Source: Leptolyngbya sp. 'hensonii' (GTDB taxonomy: Bacteria; Cyanobacteriota; Cyanobacteriia; GCF-001939115). From it: a stretch of DNA of 64,000 bases. The stretch spans positions 124,001 to 188,000 of the forward strand of contig NZ_MQTZ01000041.1 of the NCBI RefSeq assembly GCF_001939115.1, written 5' to 3'. Shown one piece after another: positions 27,378 through 35,987 of the stretch (positions are counted from its first letter, which is position 1; each line of letters opens with the position of its first letter). The translations under genes and the position numbers were made by a program. The notes below the pieces were generated by a model. The model had not been told where the DNA came from. It saw only the letters and a list, made by a program, of their open reading frames with translations, and did no database searches.

Positions 27378-28181
27378 ATGTTTTCCGCTGAAGATCTTCG
27401 TTCCCTGCTGGATGCTGTGGCAACTGGGCGGGTCAGTCCCGATACGGCGCTGGACCGCCTGAAACACTTTGATTTTGAGCCGGTGGATGATTTCGCCAAA
27501 GTGGATCATCATCGGGCCTTGCGGACCGGTTTTCCGGAAGTGATCTGGGGACCGGGCAAGACCTCCGAACAACTGGTCAAAATCTTTGGGGCCTTGCGGC
27601 AGCGGAATCCTGTAGTCATGGCCACTCGGATTGAACTATCGACCTACCACCAATTGCGCTGGCAAATTCCCGACCTGCAGTACTTTGATCTGGCCCAGAT
27701 TTGCGCGATCGCACCCTTGAACCTAGAACCCCGCTATTCCGGCCTGATTACCCTGGTTTCAGCGGGCACTGCCGATATCCCGATCGCCGAAGAGGCTGCC
27801 GTCACAGCCCAACTCTCTGGCTTCCAGGTGAAGCGTCTCTGGGATGTGGGAGTCTCCGGGATTCATCGGTTATTAAGCAATCGGGATCTGCTCTCAGAAG
27901 CGGATGTGCTGATTGTGGTCGCCGGGATGGAAGGAGCCTTACCCAGCGTCGTGGCTGGTCTGGCGGCCTGCCCCGTGATTGCCGTCCCTACCAGTGTGGG
28001 CTACGGAGCCAGTCTGGGGGGCCTCGCTCCCCTCCTAACCATGCTCAACTCCTGTGCTGCTGGTGTGGGTGTCGTCAACATTGACAACGGATTTGGCGCT
28101 GGTATCCTGGCGGGCCAGATTCTGAGAACGGCTCAGCGGTTAAACACCCGATCGCACCCCTCGCACCCCTCCCCTCCGTAG
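27378..28181 (+). CDS. larB: Nickel-pincer cofactor biosynthesis carboxylase LarB
   Basis: 267 residues. The C-terminal half is an AIR-carboxylase-like domain with TAGTAD-type AGTADIPIAEEAAVTA, VVAGMEGALPSVVAGL, CPVIAVPTSVGYGAS and GVGVVNIDNGFGAG. LarB carboxylates and hydrolyses nicotinic acid adenine dinucleotide in the synthesis of the nickel-pincer nucleotide used by lactate racemase. LarC and LarE are not in this window. A hairpin follows at 28174-28210. Confidence 0.92.
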   Translation: MFSAEDLRSLLDAVATGRVSPDTALDRLKHFDFEPVDDFAKVDHHRALRTGFPEVIWGPGKTSEQLVKIFGALRQRNPVVMATRIELSTYHQLRWQIPDLQYFDLAQICAIAPLNLEPRYSGLITLVSAGTADIPIAEEAAVTAQLSGFQVKRLWDVGVSGIHRLLSNRDLLSEADVLIVVAGMEGALPSVVAGLAACPVIAVPTSVGYGASLGGLAPLLTMLNSCAAGVGVVNIDNGFGAGILAGQILRTAQRLNTRSHPSHPSPP

Positions 28182-28210
28182 CACCCAGGCAGAGCCTGAG
28201 CGCTACGGAG
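28174..28210. terminator. Stem-loop between convergent larB and malic enzyme genes
   Basis: CTCCGTAGC (28174-28182) and GCTACGGAG (28202-28210) pair perfectly over 9 bases with a 19-base loop. The left arm overlaps the larB stop and the right arm lies 4 bases before the malic enzyme stop. There is no long T-run, so it could act as a bidirectional terminator or protect the 3' ends. Confidence 0.6.
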
Positions 28211-28213
28211 GCT

Positions 28214-29605
28214 CTAGCTTCGGGCCACCCCATCCTGGCGGGCCGCCCGCTGCACTGCTGCTGCGACAGAATGGGCCACCCGCTCATCGAAGACCGAGGG
28301 GATGATGTGTTCCGCATCCAGATCAGAGGGCTTGATCAGGGAAGCGATCGCGGCTGCCGCTTCCAGATACATGCTGGTGGTCAGAGTAGCCGCCCGACAA
28401 TCCAGAGCCCCCCGGAAAATGCCAGGGAAGGCCAGCACATTGTTGATTTGGTTGGGGTAATCGCTGCGCCCTGTGGCCATAACCGCCACTTCCCCCTCCA
28501 CCAGTTCCGGTTGAATTTCGGGGATGGGGTTAGCCATGGCAAAGACGATCGGATCCTTCGCCATAGACCGCACCATGTCCGGTGTCACCACCCGGGGCGC
28601 ACTCACCCCCAGGAACACATCTGACCCCTGCATGGCATCTGCCAGGGTGCCCGTCTGCTCGACCGCAAATTCGCGTTTCTCACCCGTCAGGTCAGCCCGA
28701 CTAGTGGAGAGTAAGCCTCTGGAGTCGCACATCAGAATGTGCTGGGCTCCAGCTTTTTGGAGCAGGCGAGCGATCGCAACCCCCGCAGCTCCTGCCCCAT
28801 TAATCACAATCCGCACCTCTGAGAGGGGTTTGCGAACTAGTTTGAGGGCGTTGGTGAGGGCTGCCAGGGTGACGATCGCAGTTCCATGTTGATCATCGTG
28901 GAACACCGGGATATCTAGGGCCTGACGCAAGCGAGATTCGATCTCAAAACACCGAGGGGCAGCAATGTCCTCCAGGTTAATCCCACCAAAGACTGGGGCA
29001 ATATTCTTGACCGTCTCCACAATGGCATCTGGGTCTTGGGTCGCCAGACAGATGGGGAAGGCATCTACCCCTGCAAACTCCTTAAACAGCATAGCTTTCC
29101 CTTCCATGACCGGCAGAGCTGCTGCTGGCCCCAAATTTCCCAATCCCAGAACCGCACTGCCATCGGTGACGATCGCCACCATATTCTGCTTGATGGTCAA
29201 CTTGTGGACCTGTTCTGGATCCTCTGCGATAGCCATGCAGATGCGCCCCACTCCAGGGGTGTAAGCCATGGCCAGATCGGCCTGACTTTTGAGGGGGAGT
29301 TTGCTCTCGACACTGATCTTGCCACTGCGGTGCAGGTTAAAGGTACGATCGTAAACATTGAGAACTTTAATTTCCGGCAGAGTTTTGACTGCCTGCACCA
29401 GGGTCTCCGCATGCTCCGTACTGGCTGCGTCGATCGTAATGTCCCGTAAGGAAATCTTGCGCGTTTGTTCAATCAGGTCAATTTGCCCCAGATTACCCCC
29501 CAGGGAAGCAATAGTCTGGGTCACACTGGCCAGCATACCGGGCCGGTTGGGAACCTGAAATCGAATCGTCAGGCTAAAACTGGAGTTTGGAGTCAAATCT
29601 ACCAT
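28214..29605 (-). CDS. NAD(P)-dependent malic enzyme with N-terminal ACT domain
   Basis: 463 residues from the ATG at 29605 (MVDLTPNSS). Residues about 10-85 are an ACT-type regulatory domain (FQVPNRPGMLASVTQTIASLGG). The malic enzyme follows: AYTPGVGRICMAIAEDP, VTDGSAVLGLGNLGPAAALPVMEGK in pieces, the metal-binding GGINLEDIAAP and FHDDQHGTAIV, and the nucleotide-binding VINGAGAAGVAI. It decarboxylates malate to pyruvate with NAD(P)H production in the cytosol. The ACT domain suggests amino-acid control. The upstream codon at 29698 is less likely because the extra 31 residues have no conserved pattern. Confidence 0.93.
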   Translation of the reverse strand: MVDLTPNSSFSLTIRFQVPNRPGMLASVTQTIASLGGNLGQIDLIEQTRKISLRDITIDAASTEHAETLVQAVKTLPEIKVLNVYDRTFNLHRSGKISVESKLPLKSQADLAMAYTPGVGRICMAIAEDPEQVHKLTIKQNMVAIVTDGSAVLGLGNLGPAAALPVMEGKAMLFKEFAGVDAFPICLATQDPDAIVETVKNIAPVFGGINLEDIAAPRCFEIESRLRQALDIPVFHDDQHGTAIVTLAALTNALKLVRKPLSEVRIVINGAGAAGVAIARLLQKAGAQHILMCDSRGLLSTSRADLTGEKREFAVEQTGTLADAMQGSDVFLGVSAPRVVTPDMVRSMAKDPIVFAMANPIPEIQPELVEGEVAVMATGRSDYPNQINNVLAFPGIFRGALDCRAATLTTSMYLEAAAAIASLIKPSDLDAEHIIPSVFDERVAHSVAAAVQRAARQDGVARS

Positions 29606-29991
29606 GGTAGGGAATTCTAGGAACTGAAGGTTAGATATTAGATTGTAGGGGTTCAGGGAACCGTTATTAGTGAACAGTTCCTCCTGATCCGGCCCCAATG
29701 ATTCAGGGTAGAGCGGCTATTTATTGGGCTTAATTATGTTTAGTAATCACCCTCCAGAGGACAATCAGTCCTGATTCGAATGGCCCAGGAAGAAGCTCAG
29801 AAGGGTTGAGGTTCAGCCTATCTAGAATGTTCCTAAATTGTTCGTAAATACCCCAATTTCCAACTTCTTGAAGCAGTTGAAAATTGGGACAGCTAAAGTC
29901 ATTAACAGGGCTTAACCTGAGCTACATCTTTATACCGTCTCCCGATTGGATTTGATATAACAACTACGACCGATAGCTGATAACTGAACCT
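29606..29991. promoter_or_regulatory. Divergent intergenic stretch with a strong hairpin
   Basis: About 385 bases between the malic enzyme (minus) and SRPBCC (plus) genes. CCCAATTTCCAACT (29852-29865) and AGTTGAAAATTGGG (29875-29888) pair at 13 of 14 positions with a 9-base loop, a strong hairpin about 100 bases before the SRPBCC start. A smaller AGGAC/GTCCT hairpin is near 29758-29772. The hairpin could be a terminator-like or regulatory element; its role is not known. Confidence 0.55.
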
Positions 29992-30564
29992 ATGCCAAGC
30001 TTATATACAGAAATAGAAATCAATGCCCCTAGATCGAAGGTGTGGCAGGCATTATTCCAGAAGGAAAAGTGGATGTATTGGAACACCTTCCTGTATGATC
30101 TGGACCCCTCCCAACCGTTCAAGCAGGGCCAGGAGGTTTTTCTCTCGCTCCGCCGAGTTCCTGGGGAGGAAGAAACAGAATTTCAGCCGATCGTGACCCT
30201 GATTCAACCAGAATTGTGCTTAAGATGGTTTTCGTCAATTCCCGGTTTGCGGAATGAACATGTCTTTGAATTACAGGAAATTGGCAATGGGATTACCCGA
30301 TATTCCCACCGGGAAACCTTTTCAGGCTGGTTGACTCGGGTTTTTCTGCCCTTCATCCGGAAGGACGAACATCAGGGCATCCGACGGATGGCCTGGGAGC
30401 TGAAGCAATATGTAGAGCAAGACGCTGGTTCCAAACGCACCAATGGCCAGGGGCGGCAAGCCCCATCTGGATACCGCCCGCGCAAGTCTGGGAAGAATCT
30501 GACTATCCGATCAGAAGGGCGCTATAATGCAATTGATCCGGACCCACGCGATCGTAACGCCTAA
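29992..30564 (+). CDS. SRPBCC (START/Bet v1-like) family protein
   Basis: 190 residues. The first 145 form an SRPBCC ligand-binding fold: TEIEINAPRSKVWQAL at the start, a middle sheet with FKQGQEVFLSLRRV and ITRYSHRETFSGWL, and the long C-terminal helix RRMAWELKQYVEQ. The last 40 residues are basic and low in pattern and overlap the SRP RNA gene, so they are not conserved domain. The ligand is unknown; hydrophobic small molecules are usual for this fold. Confidence 0.78.
   Translation: MPSLYTEIEINAPRSKVWQALFQKEKWMYWNTFLYDLDPSQPFKQGQEVFLSLRRVPGEEETEFQPIVTLIQPELCLRWFSSIPGLRNEHVFELQEIGNGITRYSHRETFSGWLTRVFLPFIRKDEHQGIRRMAWELKQYVEQDAGSKRTNGQGRQAPSGYRPRKSGKNLTIRSEGRYNAIDPDPRDRNA
30499..30528 (+). 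promoter_or_regulatory. Promoter of the SRP RNA gene
   Basis: A perfect -10 box TATAAT at 30523-30528 is preceded at 18 bases by CTGACT (30499-30504), a fair -35. The start of transcription would fall near 30535, exactly where the SRP RNA pairing begins. This promoter lies inside the 3' part of the SRPBCC coding frame. Confidence 0.7.
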
Positions 30565-30630
30565 ACCTTGTCAGGACCGGAAGGTAGCAGCAATACAGGA
30601 TGCTTATGATAGGCGTGGTCTCCGGGTCTC
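30535..30630 (+). ncRNA. ffs: Signal recognition particle RNA, small bacterial type
   Basis: The core GTCAGGACCGGAAGGTAGCAGC (read as pieces GTCAGG, CCGGAAGG and AGCAGC) is the conserved SRP RNA helix 8 loop, which binds the Ffh protein. The ends pair: CCGGA and CCACGC at the 5' side with GCGTGG and TCCGG at the 3' side, giving a 96-base hairpin. This RNA targets membrane and secreted proteins to the plasma or thylakoid membrane with Ffh and FtsY. Its first 30 bases overlap the SRPBCC reading frame. Confidence 0.93.
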
Positions 30631-30632
30631 TT

Positions 30633-30722
30633 CATTTTGTAGGCTATTTTCATTTTGTAGGTTATTTTCATTTTGTAGGCTATTTTCATTTTGTAGGCTA
30701 TTTTCATTTTGTAGGTTATTTT
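30633..30722. repeat. 18-bp tandem repeat, five copies
   Basis: Five units of CATTTTGTAGGCTATTTT, with GGT in place of GGC in units two and five. They begin 3 bases after the end of the SRP RNA. A plus-strand open frame covers them with the peptide repeat SFCRLF, but it has no other support and I treat it as non-coding. Copies could act as spacer or influence 3' end processing of the SRP RNA. Confidence 0.92.
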
Positions 30723-30827
30723 CAGGCTGGTTTTTGAGGCTGGTTTAGTTCAATGAGGTTTCGCTTCGCCCAACCTGATCGACTGAATTGGCTGCTGGTG
30801 TTGAAGAAGTAAAGGGAGTTCAGATCA

Positions 30828-31205
30828 ATGCCCGGTTTTGGAGATGCCATTCAGAAGGCAATTTATTTGGGGGTTGGTCTTGCCTCCTATGCGGGTGAAA
30901 AAGCAGGCAGTAAATTGTCGGAGCTGCAGTCCCAGATTCAGAAGTTAGCTGATGATATGGTGGAGCGCGGCGAGATGACTACAGAGGATGCCCGTCACTT
31001 TGTTGAAGAAATGATGAGTAAAGCGCAACAGCCTCCGGCCAGCGGCACGGCCAGCCCAACAACGGAGGCCAAACCATCCGAACCCCGGCGGATTGAGATT
31101 CTATCCGAGGATGACCCCTCCGATTCTGATACAGCCCATCTGGAAGACCTGCGCCGACAGGTGCTGGATCTGCAAGAAGAATTACGCCGGTTAAAGCGAG
31201 ATTAA
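30828..31205 (+). CDS. Phasin-like helical protein
   Basis: 125 residues. The first 65 are an amphipathic helical pattern typical of phasin/granule-associated proteins (AIYLGVGLASYAGEKAG, SQIQKLADDMVERGEM, DARHFVEEMM). A proline-, threonine- and serine-rich linker (about 66-95) and a C-terminal short coiled coil (LEDLRRQVLDLQEELRRLKRD) follow. Phasins coat polyhydroxyalkanoate granules, but this type also occurs in strains without PHA, so the function is uncertain. Start ATG at 30828 has GGGAGT at a suitable distance. Confidence 0.7.
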   Translation: MPGFGDAIQKAIYLGVGLASYAGEKAGSKLSELQSQIQKLADDMVERGEMTTEDARHFVEEMMSKAQQPPASGTASPTTEAKPSEPRRIEILSEDDPSDSDTAHLEDLRRQVLDLQEELRRLKRD

Positions 31206-31275
31206 ACAGGGGACTAGGTGGGTCTATCATTTTGTACCCATACAGGGATTGAGACTCAAAGGTTTGACGGGGGAC

Positions 31276-31680
31276 ATGGAAGACTGGTCTGGAGATTTTT
31301 TTAAGGCATTGGAGGCGATCTCTGGGGAGATTGAGCAGTTTTTGACCCAGGTGACCGAAGAGGCGATCGACACCTTCACAAAACTCTCGGAGGATGTGAT
31401 AGTTCAGATTGAATGGGGGGTGACTGAACTTGATCGAAATCTGGAAGAACTCTTTGAGCCAATTTATGAAGCGCTAATCGAGTTTGAGTGGCAGGTCAAC
31501 GCCGATCTGGGTCCCCTGGAAAGCCCCACCGATCCCCTGCAAAACCAGCATGCTGCCTGCGTGGGCTGCCAGCATTATCATGGCCAGTCCTATGGGGGGA
31601 CCATGCTGGTCTGCGGCATGCATCCCTATGGCTGGGATGGAGACAGGTGCCCCGATTGGGAAATGCCCCCATCCATTTAG
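31276..31680 (+). CDS. Conserved cyanobacterial protein with Cys-rich C terminus
   Basis: 134 residues from the ATG at 31276, preceded by GGGGGAC. The N-terminal 85 residues are acidic and helical (FFKALEAISGEIEQFL, TFTKLSEDVIVQIEW). The C-terminal 45 contain CVGCQHYHGQSYGG, VCGMHPYGWDGDRCPDWE, four Cys and a few His that could bind a metal. I recognise the Cys-rich tail as a cyanobacterial conserved pattern but not its function. It overlaps the convergent thiD stop by 4 bases. Confidence 0.7.
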   Translation: MEDWSGDFFKALEAISGEIEQFLTQVTEEAIDTFTKLSEDVIVQIEWGVTELDRNLEELFEPIYEALIEFEWQVNADLGPLESPTDPLQNQHAACVGCQHYHGQSYGGTMLVCGMHPYGWDGDRCPDWEMPPSI

Positions 31681-32522
31681 GTATCAGAGGTCAGAACATC
31701 TTCTGCGGTCCGCAGCAGCGGAAAGAAATGCCCCACGGGTCCCTGCCCCTGCCCGATCGGCAGGGCGTATTGCAGGGCTGTGGTCACATAGTCCTTGGCC
31801 AACCGGACAGCGGCCAGTAAATCTCGTCCCTTCGCCAGATTTGCTGCGATCGCAGCCGATAAGGTACATCCGGTGCCGTGGGTATGGGTTGTTTCCACAG
31901 TCCTGGTTCGCAGCACTTCCAGAACACAGCCATCAAACCAGACATCTACCCCCCTCAGCTCACCAGACATCGCGCCCCCTTTGACCAAAACTGCCTTGGG
32001 ACCCAGATGATAGATGGCAACGGCCACCTGTTGCATGTCTTCCAGAGTGCGAATGGTTTGCCCACCCAGGATCTGAGCCTCATAGCGGTTAGGTGTCACG
32101 ACAATGGCCTGGGGCAGCAGCGCATCCCGCAGGAGGGCAATGGCGGCATCATCAATCAGTTGGGCTCCGGTACGAGAGACCATCACGGGGTCAACCACCA
32201 AATTGTTAATTCCTAATCCCCGCACCTGATCTGCCACGATCGCAATGATGTCCCGATTCAGAAGCATACCCGTTTTGGCAGCTTGTACCCCAATATCAGT
32301 GACCACTGCTTCGATCTGGGCTGCTACCGCTGCAGGGGGCAGGGCATCCACCCGGTTCACCCCCAGCGTATTTTGAGCCGTGACACAGGTGAGGGCACTG
32401 GTACCATGAACTTTGTGAAACGCAAAGGTCCGGAGGTCGGCCTGGATCCCTGCCCCACCACCGCTGTCAGAACCAGCGATCGTCAGAGCCACAGGAATCG
32501 ATGACGAAAAAGAGGGATTCAT
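31677..32522 (-). CDS. thiD: Hydroxymethylpyrimidine/phosphomethylpyrimidine kinase
   Basis: 281 residues of the ribokinase fold: [17 protein letters not shown] at the N terminus, [33 protein letters not shown] and [16 protein letters not shown], the anion-hole/ATP site. ThiD phosphorylates HMP and HMP-P for thiamine biosynthesis. The upstream gap to the divergent MBL gene is only 45 bases, too short for a TPP riboswitch, which is also not visible. Confidence 0.94.
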   Translation of the reverse strand: MNPSFSSSIPVALTIAGSDSGGGAGIQADLRTFAFHKVHGTSALTCVTAQNTLGVNRVDALPPAAVAAQIEAVVTDIGVQAAKTGMLLNRDIIAIVADQVRGLGINNLVVDPVMVSRTGAQLIDDAAIALLRDALLPQAIVVTPNRYEAQILGGQTIRTLEDMQQVAVAIYHLGPKAVLVKGGAMSGELRGVDVWFDGCVLEVLRTRTVETTHTHGTGCTLSAAIAANLAKGRDLLAAVRLAKDYVTTALQYALPIGQGQGPVGHFFPLLRTAEDVLTSDT

Positions 32523-32567
32523 GGGAGGGCGGTAAACTGAGAGTAAGAAGTGTCAAGAATTATTGCG

Positions 32568-33329
32568 ATGAAATTAACCTGGATTGACCTGAATACCTGG
32601 ATCCTGGAGTTGTCTGGACAGACCCTTCTCATTGATCCCTGGCTAGTAGATCCACTGGTATTCTACGGCCTTCCCTGGCTTTTCAGAGCCTGTCATGTTA
32701 TCCCACCCCGCTACACTCCAGAAACCTTACCCCCGATCGATCTGATTTTGATTGCCCAGGGGCAGGATGATCACTGCCACAAACCAACCCTGGCACGGCT
32801 AGATCGAAGCATTCCCCTGGTCGTGTGCCCTGCTGCAGCCGCAGTAGTTCAAGATTTGGGCTTCACTCAAGTGACGGTGTTGGCTCCGGGGGAGGTGCAT
32901 CAGATCGGCGATCGTCTGCTCATCACCGCCGTACCGGGAGCCCCCACCCAACCCGGTGTGGTTGAGAATGGTTACCTGCTCCGAGATCAGATCACTGGCA
33001 TGACCCTTTACTACGAACCCCACCTGAGCCCCCCCGACCTGGCGATCGAATACCCTCCAGATGTAGTTTTGGCACCCGTGATTGGCCAGACTCTCCCCCT
33101 GTTGGGCCAGGTGATTATGGGGCCTCAGCAGTCTCTGGAATTGGTGAAAAAACTGCAACCCCGGTACTTTGTTCCAACCAGCCTGGGAACCATAACCCAA
33201 AGTGGGTTGCTGCCCTTGCTGATTCAATCCGTGGGCACTGTGGCTGAATTCCGAGAACTGCTGCTGGCAGCGGAGCTTCAGACTCAATTACTGGTTCCCA
33301 ATCCTGGTGAAACCCTGGAATTGGGGTAA
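32568..33329 (+). CDS. MBL-fold metallo-hydrolase (UlaG/plant-type subgroup)
   Basis: 253 residues from the ATG at 32568. Pattern: TWIDLNTWILELSGQTLLIDPWLVDP, then the metal-site motif QGQDDHCHKPTL instead of the classic HxHxDH. The subgroup with QGxxDHxH is common in cyanobacteria and plants. Asp-His of this motif is retained; the first His positions are Gln. Substrate unknown. It starts 45 bases from the divergent thiD. The next gene starts 14 bases after its stop. Confidence 0.78.
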   Translation: MKLTWIDLNTWILELSGQTLLIDPWLVDPLVFYGLPWLFRACHVIPPRYTPETLPPIDLILIAQGQDDHCHKPTLARLDRSIPLVVCPAAAAVVQDLGFTQVTVLAPGEVHQIGDRLLITAVPGAPTQPGVVENGYLLRDQITGMTLYYEPHLSPPDLAIEYPPDVVLAPVIGQTLPLLGQVIMGPQQSLELVKKLQPRYFVPTSLGTITQSGLLPLLIQSVGTVAEFRELLLAAELQTQLLVPNPGETLELG

Positions 33330-33343
33330 TATGATGGCTACCT

Positions 33344-34534
33344 ATGGACTCTCACTCCTCCAAACCATCCATCCCTGACGATCGACCTCAGGTCTATCGA
33401 CCGCTCCCTCCAATCAACTGGATATTCTGGCTTGCCTTCACGGTGATGCTCCCCTGCGGCTTGGGGATCTGGGCCATATCCAGCCTGCTTCAGGTGCCAA
33501 ATTCAGCCAACTGCTATAACATGGCACCAACGGCACCAGCGGCAGCCCGCCTCTATTGTGCTGAAACCCTGGCCGGTGCCCAAACTGCGGAAGATCTGGA
33601 GCAGGCGATTGCCCTAGCGGCCAGTATCTCTCCTGAAGACCCTCTGCGATCGGCAGCCCTGCGCCTGATGGGGCAATGGTCTATCCAGTTGCTCCATTTT
33701 GCCGAAGTCGCCTTTCAGGAGGGTAATCTGGATCGGGCCATCAATTTGGCGGATGCGGTTCCGAGGGAGGTTCCGACCCGGAAGACTGCGGATGCCTCCA
33801 TGCAGCAATGGCAAACGATCTGGAAGAAAGCAGAAGCCATCTATGCGGAAGTAGAGGCAGAACTGGAAAAACCAGACACGGATAAGGAGAAGTGGGCCAG
33901 AGCAATTGCCAAAGCCCGCCAGTTATGGGTGGTTGGTAATCAGTACTGGGCCACCGTACGGTATCAGGAACTGGCGGACCAGATCTGGATCCCTACGGCT
34001 GATCAAAACTCGCTTAAGAAATCAGCCAAAAATTCGGCAGGCCCTAAAATTTCCTCTCTGGAAGATCTGATTAAAAAGCGCAACAAAGAAAGACAATCAG
34101 AAAACCAGGGGTATCTCAGTAAGGCCCGAACTCTAGCCAGTTCTGGCCGCTTAAATGATTTACGGGATGCCATTGCGGAAGCCAGTCAGGTGTTTTCCGA
34201 TGGCCCTGAGTATGAAGAAGCCCAGCGTCTGATGGCCACCTGGCGGCAACAGGCTGAAGTTCTGGAAGACCGGGAGTATCTCGATCGGGCAACCGCTCTG
34301 GCCAGACGGGGAGATGCCGATTCCCTTCAGGCTGCGATCGATGAGGCCCGCTGGATCACCCTGGACCGTCCCCTCTACCAAGAGGCCGGGAGTCGAATTG
34401 AACAATGGACCACCCGACTCATTGAGTTGCAAAATACCGCTGGTTCAGGGCGCAACTCACCCACGAGCGCACCTGAGCCTTACCGGTTGAATCCGATCGA
34501 ACCGGCCAGCAACCCCGACCCCCATTCCCCTTGA
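33344..34534 (+). CDS. Single-pass membrane protein with helical repeats
   Basis: 396 residues. A cytosolic N-terminal tail of 25 residues, one membrane helix (about 26-48: WIFWLAFTVMLPCGLGIWAI), then helical repeats with TPR-like or half-TPR spacing: AEDLEQAIALAASISP, LDRAINLADAVPR, LNDLRDAIAEASQVFSD, ADSLQAAIDEARWITL. A proline-rich end follows. The repeat family is not certain. It follows the MBL gene closely and is convergent with ftsZ (1 base between stops). Confidence 0.7.
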   Translation: MDSHSSKPSIPDDRPQVYRPLPPINWIFWLAFTVMLPCGLGIWAISSLLQVPNSANCYNMAPTAPAAARLYCAETLAGAQTAEDLEQAIALAASISPEDPLRSAALRLMGQWSIQLLHFAEVAFQEGNLDRAINLADAVPREVPTRKTADASMQQWQTIWKKAEAIYAEVEAELEKPDTDKEKWARAIAKARQLWVVGNQYWATVRYQELADQIWIPTADQNSLKKSAKNSAGPKISSLEDLIKKRNKERQSENQGYLSKARTLASSGRLNDLRDAIAEASQVFSDGPEYEEAQRLMATWRQQAEVLEDREYLDRATALARRGDADSLQAAIDEARWITLDRPLYQEAGSRIEQWTTRLIELQNTAGSGRNSPTSAPEPYRLNPIEPASNPDPHSP

Positions 34535-34535
34535 T

Positions 34536-35810
34536 CTATCGGGGACGACGGCGTTGCAGGAATTCAGGAATATCCAGACCTCCGATCGAGCGGTTTTTGG
34601 GGTCATCCGTCGGTTGCGCTGGGTTGGAAGTTGGAGCCTGAGCTGCGATGGTGGGCCGCAGGATAGAGGCCATACCCGCAGGTTGGGCTGTAGAAACAGG
34701 CCCATTGAAGCCCGTTGCGATCACCGTGATCCGAATTTCTCCGTGCAGTCTTTCGTCAATCACAGCACCAAAAATAATATTGGCATTGGGATCAACCACT
34801 TCATAAACGGTTTCAGCGGCTGAATTGACTTCATGCAGGGTCAGGTCAGATCCACCGGTAATGTTAAAGACAACCCCTTTCGCACCGTTAATTGAAGATT
34901 CCAGCAAAGGAGAGGAAATCGCTGCCGTTGCTGCCTCTTTAGCCCTGGACTTACCAGAACCTACCCCAATTCCCATCAGGGCTGAACCTGCATCAGCCAT
35001 CACTGCCCGGACATCAGCAAAGTCAACGTTGACCAGCCCCGGAATGGTGATGATATCTGAAATTCCCTGCACCCCTTGGCGTAGAATGTCATCCGCAAAC
35101 TGAAAAGCTTCCTGAACGGGGGTCTGCTCAGAAATCACCGACAGCAGCTTGTCATTGGGAATCACAATCAGCGTATCAACGCGACTCTGCAAAGCTGCGA
35201 TTCCTTCATCTGCCTGGGTGGTGCGACGACGCCCCTCGAAGGTAAATGGGCGTGTCACCACCCCCACTGTCAGAGCTCCGATCTCTTTGGCGATCTCAGC
35301 AACTACTGGTGCTGCCCCTGTGCCTGTGCCACCTCCCATACCAGAGGTGATGAACACCAGATCTGACCCTTCCAGGGCAGCCGCAACATCATCTCGGGAT
35401 TCCTCCGCTGCTTTCTGACCGATCGCAGGGTTCCCACCTGCTCCTAACCCTCGAGTGATCTTTTGGCCAACTTGAAGCCGCTTGGGGGCTGAGGACAGGG
35501 TCAGGGCCTGAGCATCGGTATTGATCGACCAGAATTCCACCCCAGTAATCCCACTGTGAATCATGCGGTTGACGGCATTACCACCACCGCCACCCACACC
35601 GATAACTTTAATTTTTGCTATGCTGCCGGGCACAATATTGCCCACTTTTGTCTCATCCCCAAGCATGATCTTCGCATCGCGAGTTTGATTGTGATCTAAA
35701 TCGAAATTATTCAAAGAATGAATGGAAGCATCTTCTGCATCTGAAAAAGCACGATTGTCTTCAGCATGAGAGCTACCATTGATAAAATTCAGTTTACTAT
35801 CATCTGTCAT
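34536..35810 (-). CDS. ftsZ: Cell division GTPase FtsZ
   Basis: 424 residues. The tubulin signature [35 protein letters not shown], the T7 loop [11 protein letters not shown] and the C-terminal core IPEFLQRRR are all present. FtsZ polymerises at midcell to form the division ring. An N-terminal extension of about 60 residues (acidic, from MTDDSKLNF) precedes the GTPase domain; such extensions occur in cyanobacterial FtsZ. It lies downstream of ftsQ on the same strand with 177 bases between. Confidence 0.97.
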   Translation of the reverse strand: MTDDSKLNFINGSSHAEDNRAFSDAEDASIHSLNNFDLDHNQTRDAKIMLGDETKVGNIVPGSIAKIKVIGVGGGGGNAVNRMIHSGITGVEFWSINTDAQALTLSSAPKRLQVGQKITRGLGAGGNPAIGQKAAEESRDDVAAALEGSDLVFITSGMGGGTGTGAAPVVAEIAKEIGALTVGVVTRPFTFEGRRRTTQADEGIAALQSRVDTLIVIPNDKLLSVISEQTPVQEAFQFADDILRQGVQGISDIITIPGLVNVDFADVRAVMADAGSALMGIGVGSGKSRAKEAATAAISSPLLESSINGAKGVVFNITGGSDLTLHEVNSAAETVYEVVDPNANIIFGAVIDERLHGEIRITVIATGFNGPVSTAQPAGMASILRPTIAAQAPTSNPAQPTDDPKNRSIGGLDIPEFLQRRRPR

Positions 35811-35987
35811 TGGAATTAGTCATGAGAGCCAATGGTATTTCTTATCTGTTCAAGTCGATTCAACTCTAGTCAACTATAAGATAAGTCTCTGAAAAAAACC
35901 AATCATCATTAAGGGAAAAAATCACAGACCGATGCAACAATTCTGGCAAGCTGCTAATGGGCATTGGTAAAGGGTCTTGAGGCTCGC

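Noticed and set aside
30527-30748. Plus-strand open frame with SFCRLF peptide repeats
   Set aside because: It is only a translation of the 18-bp tandem repeat and the SRP RNA. No start signal and no protein family.
32523-32567. TPP riboswitch before thiD
   Set aside because: Only 45 bases separate thiD from the divergent gene and no riboswitch core is visible.
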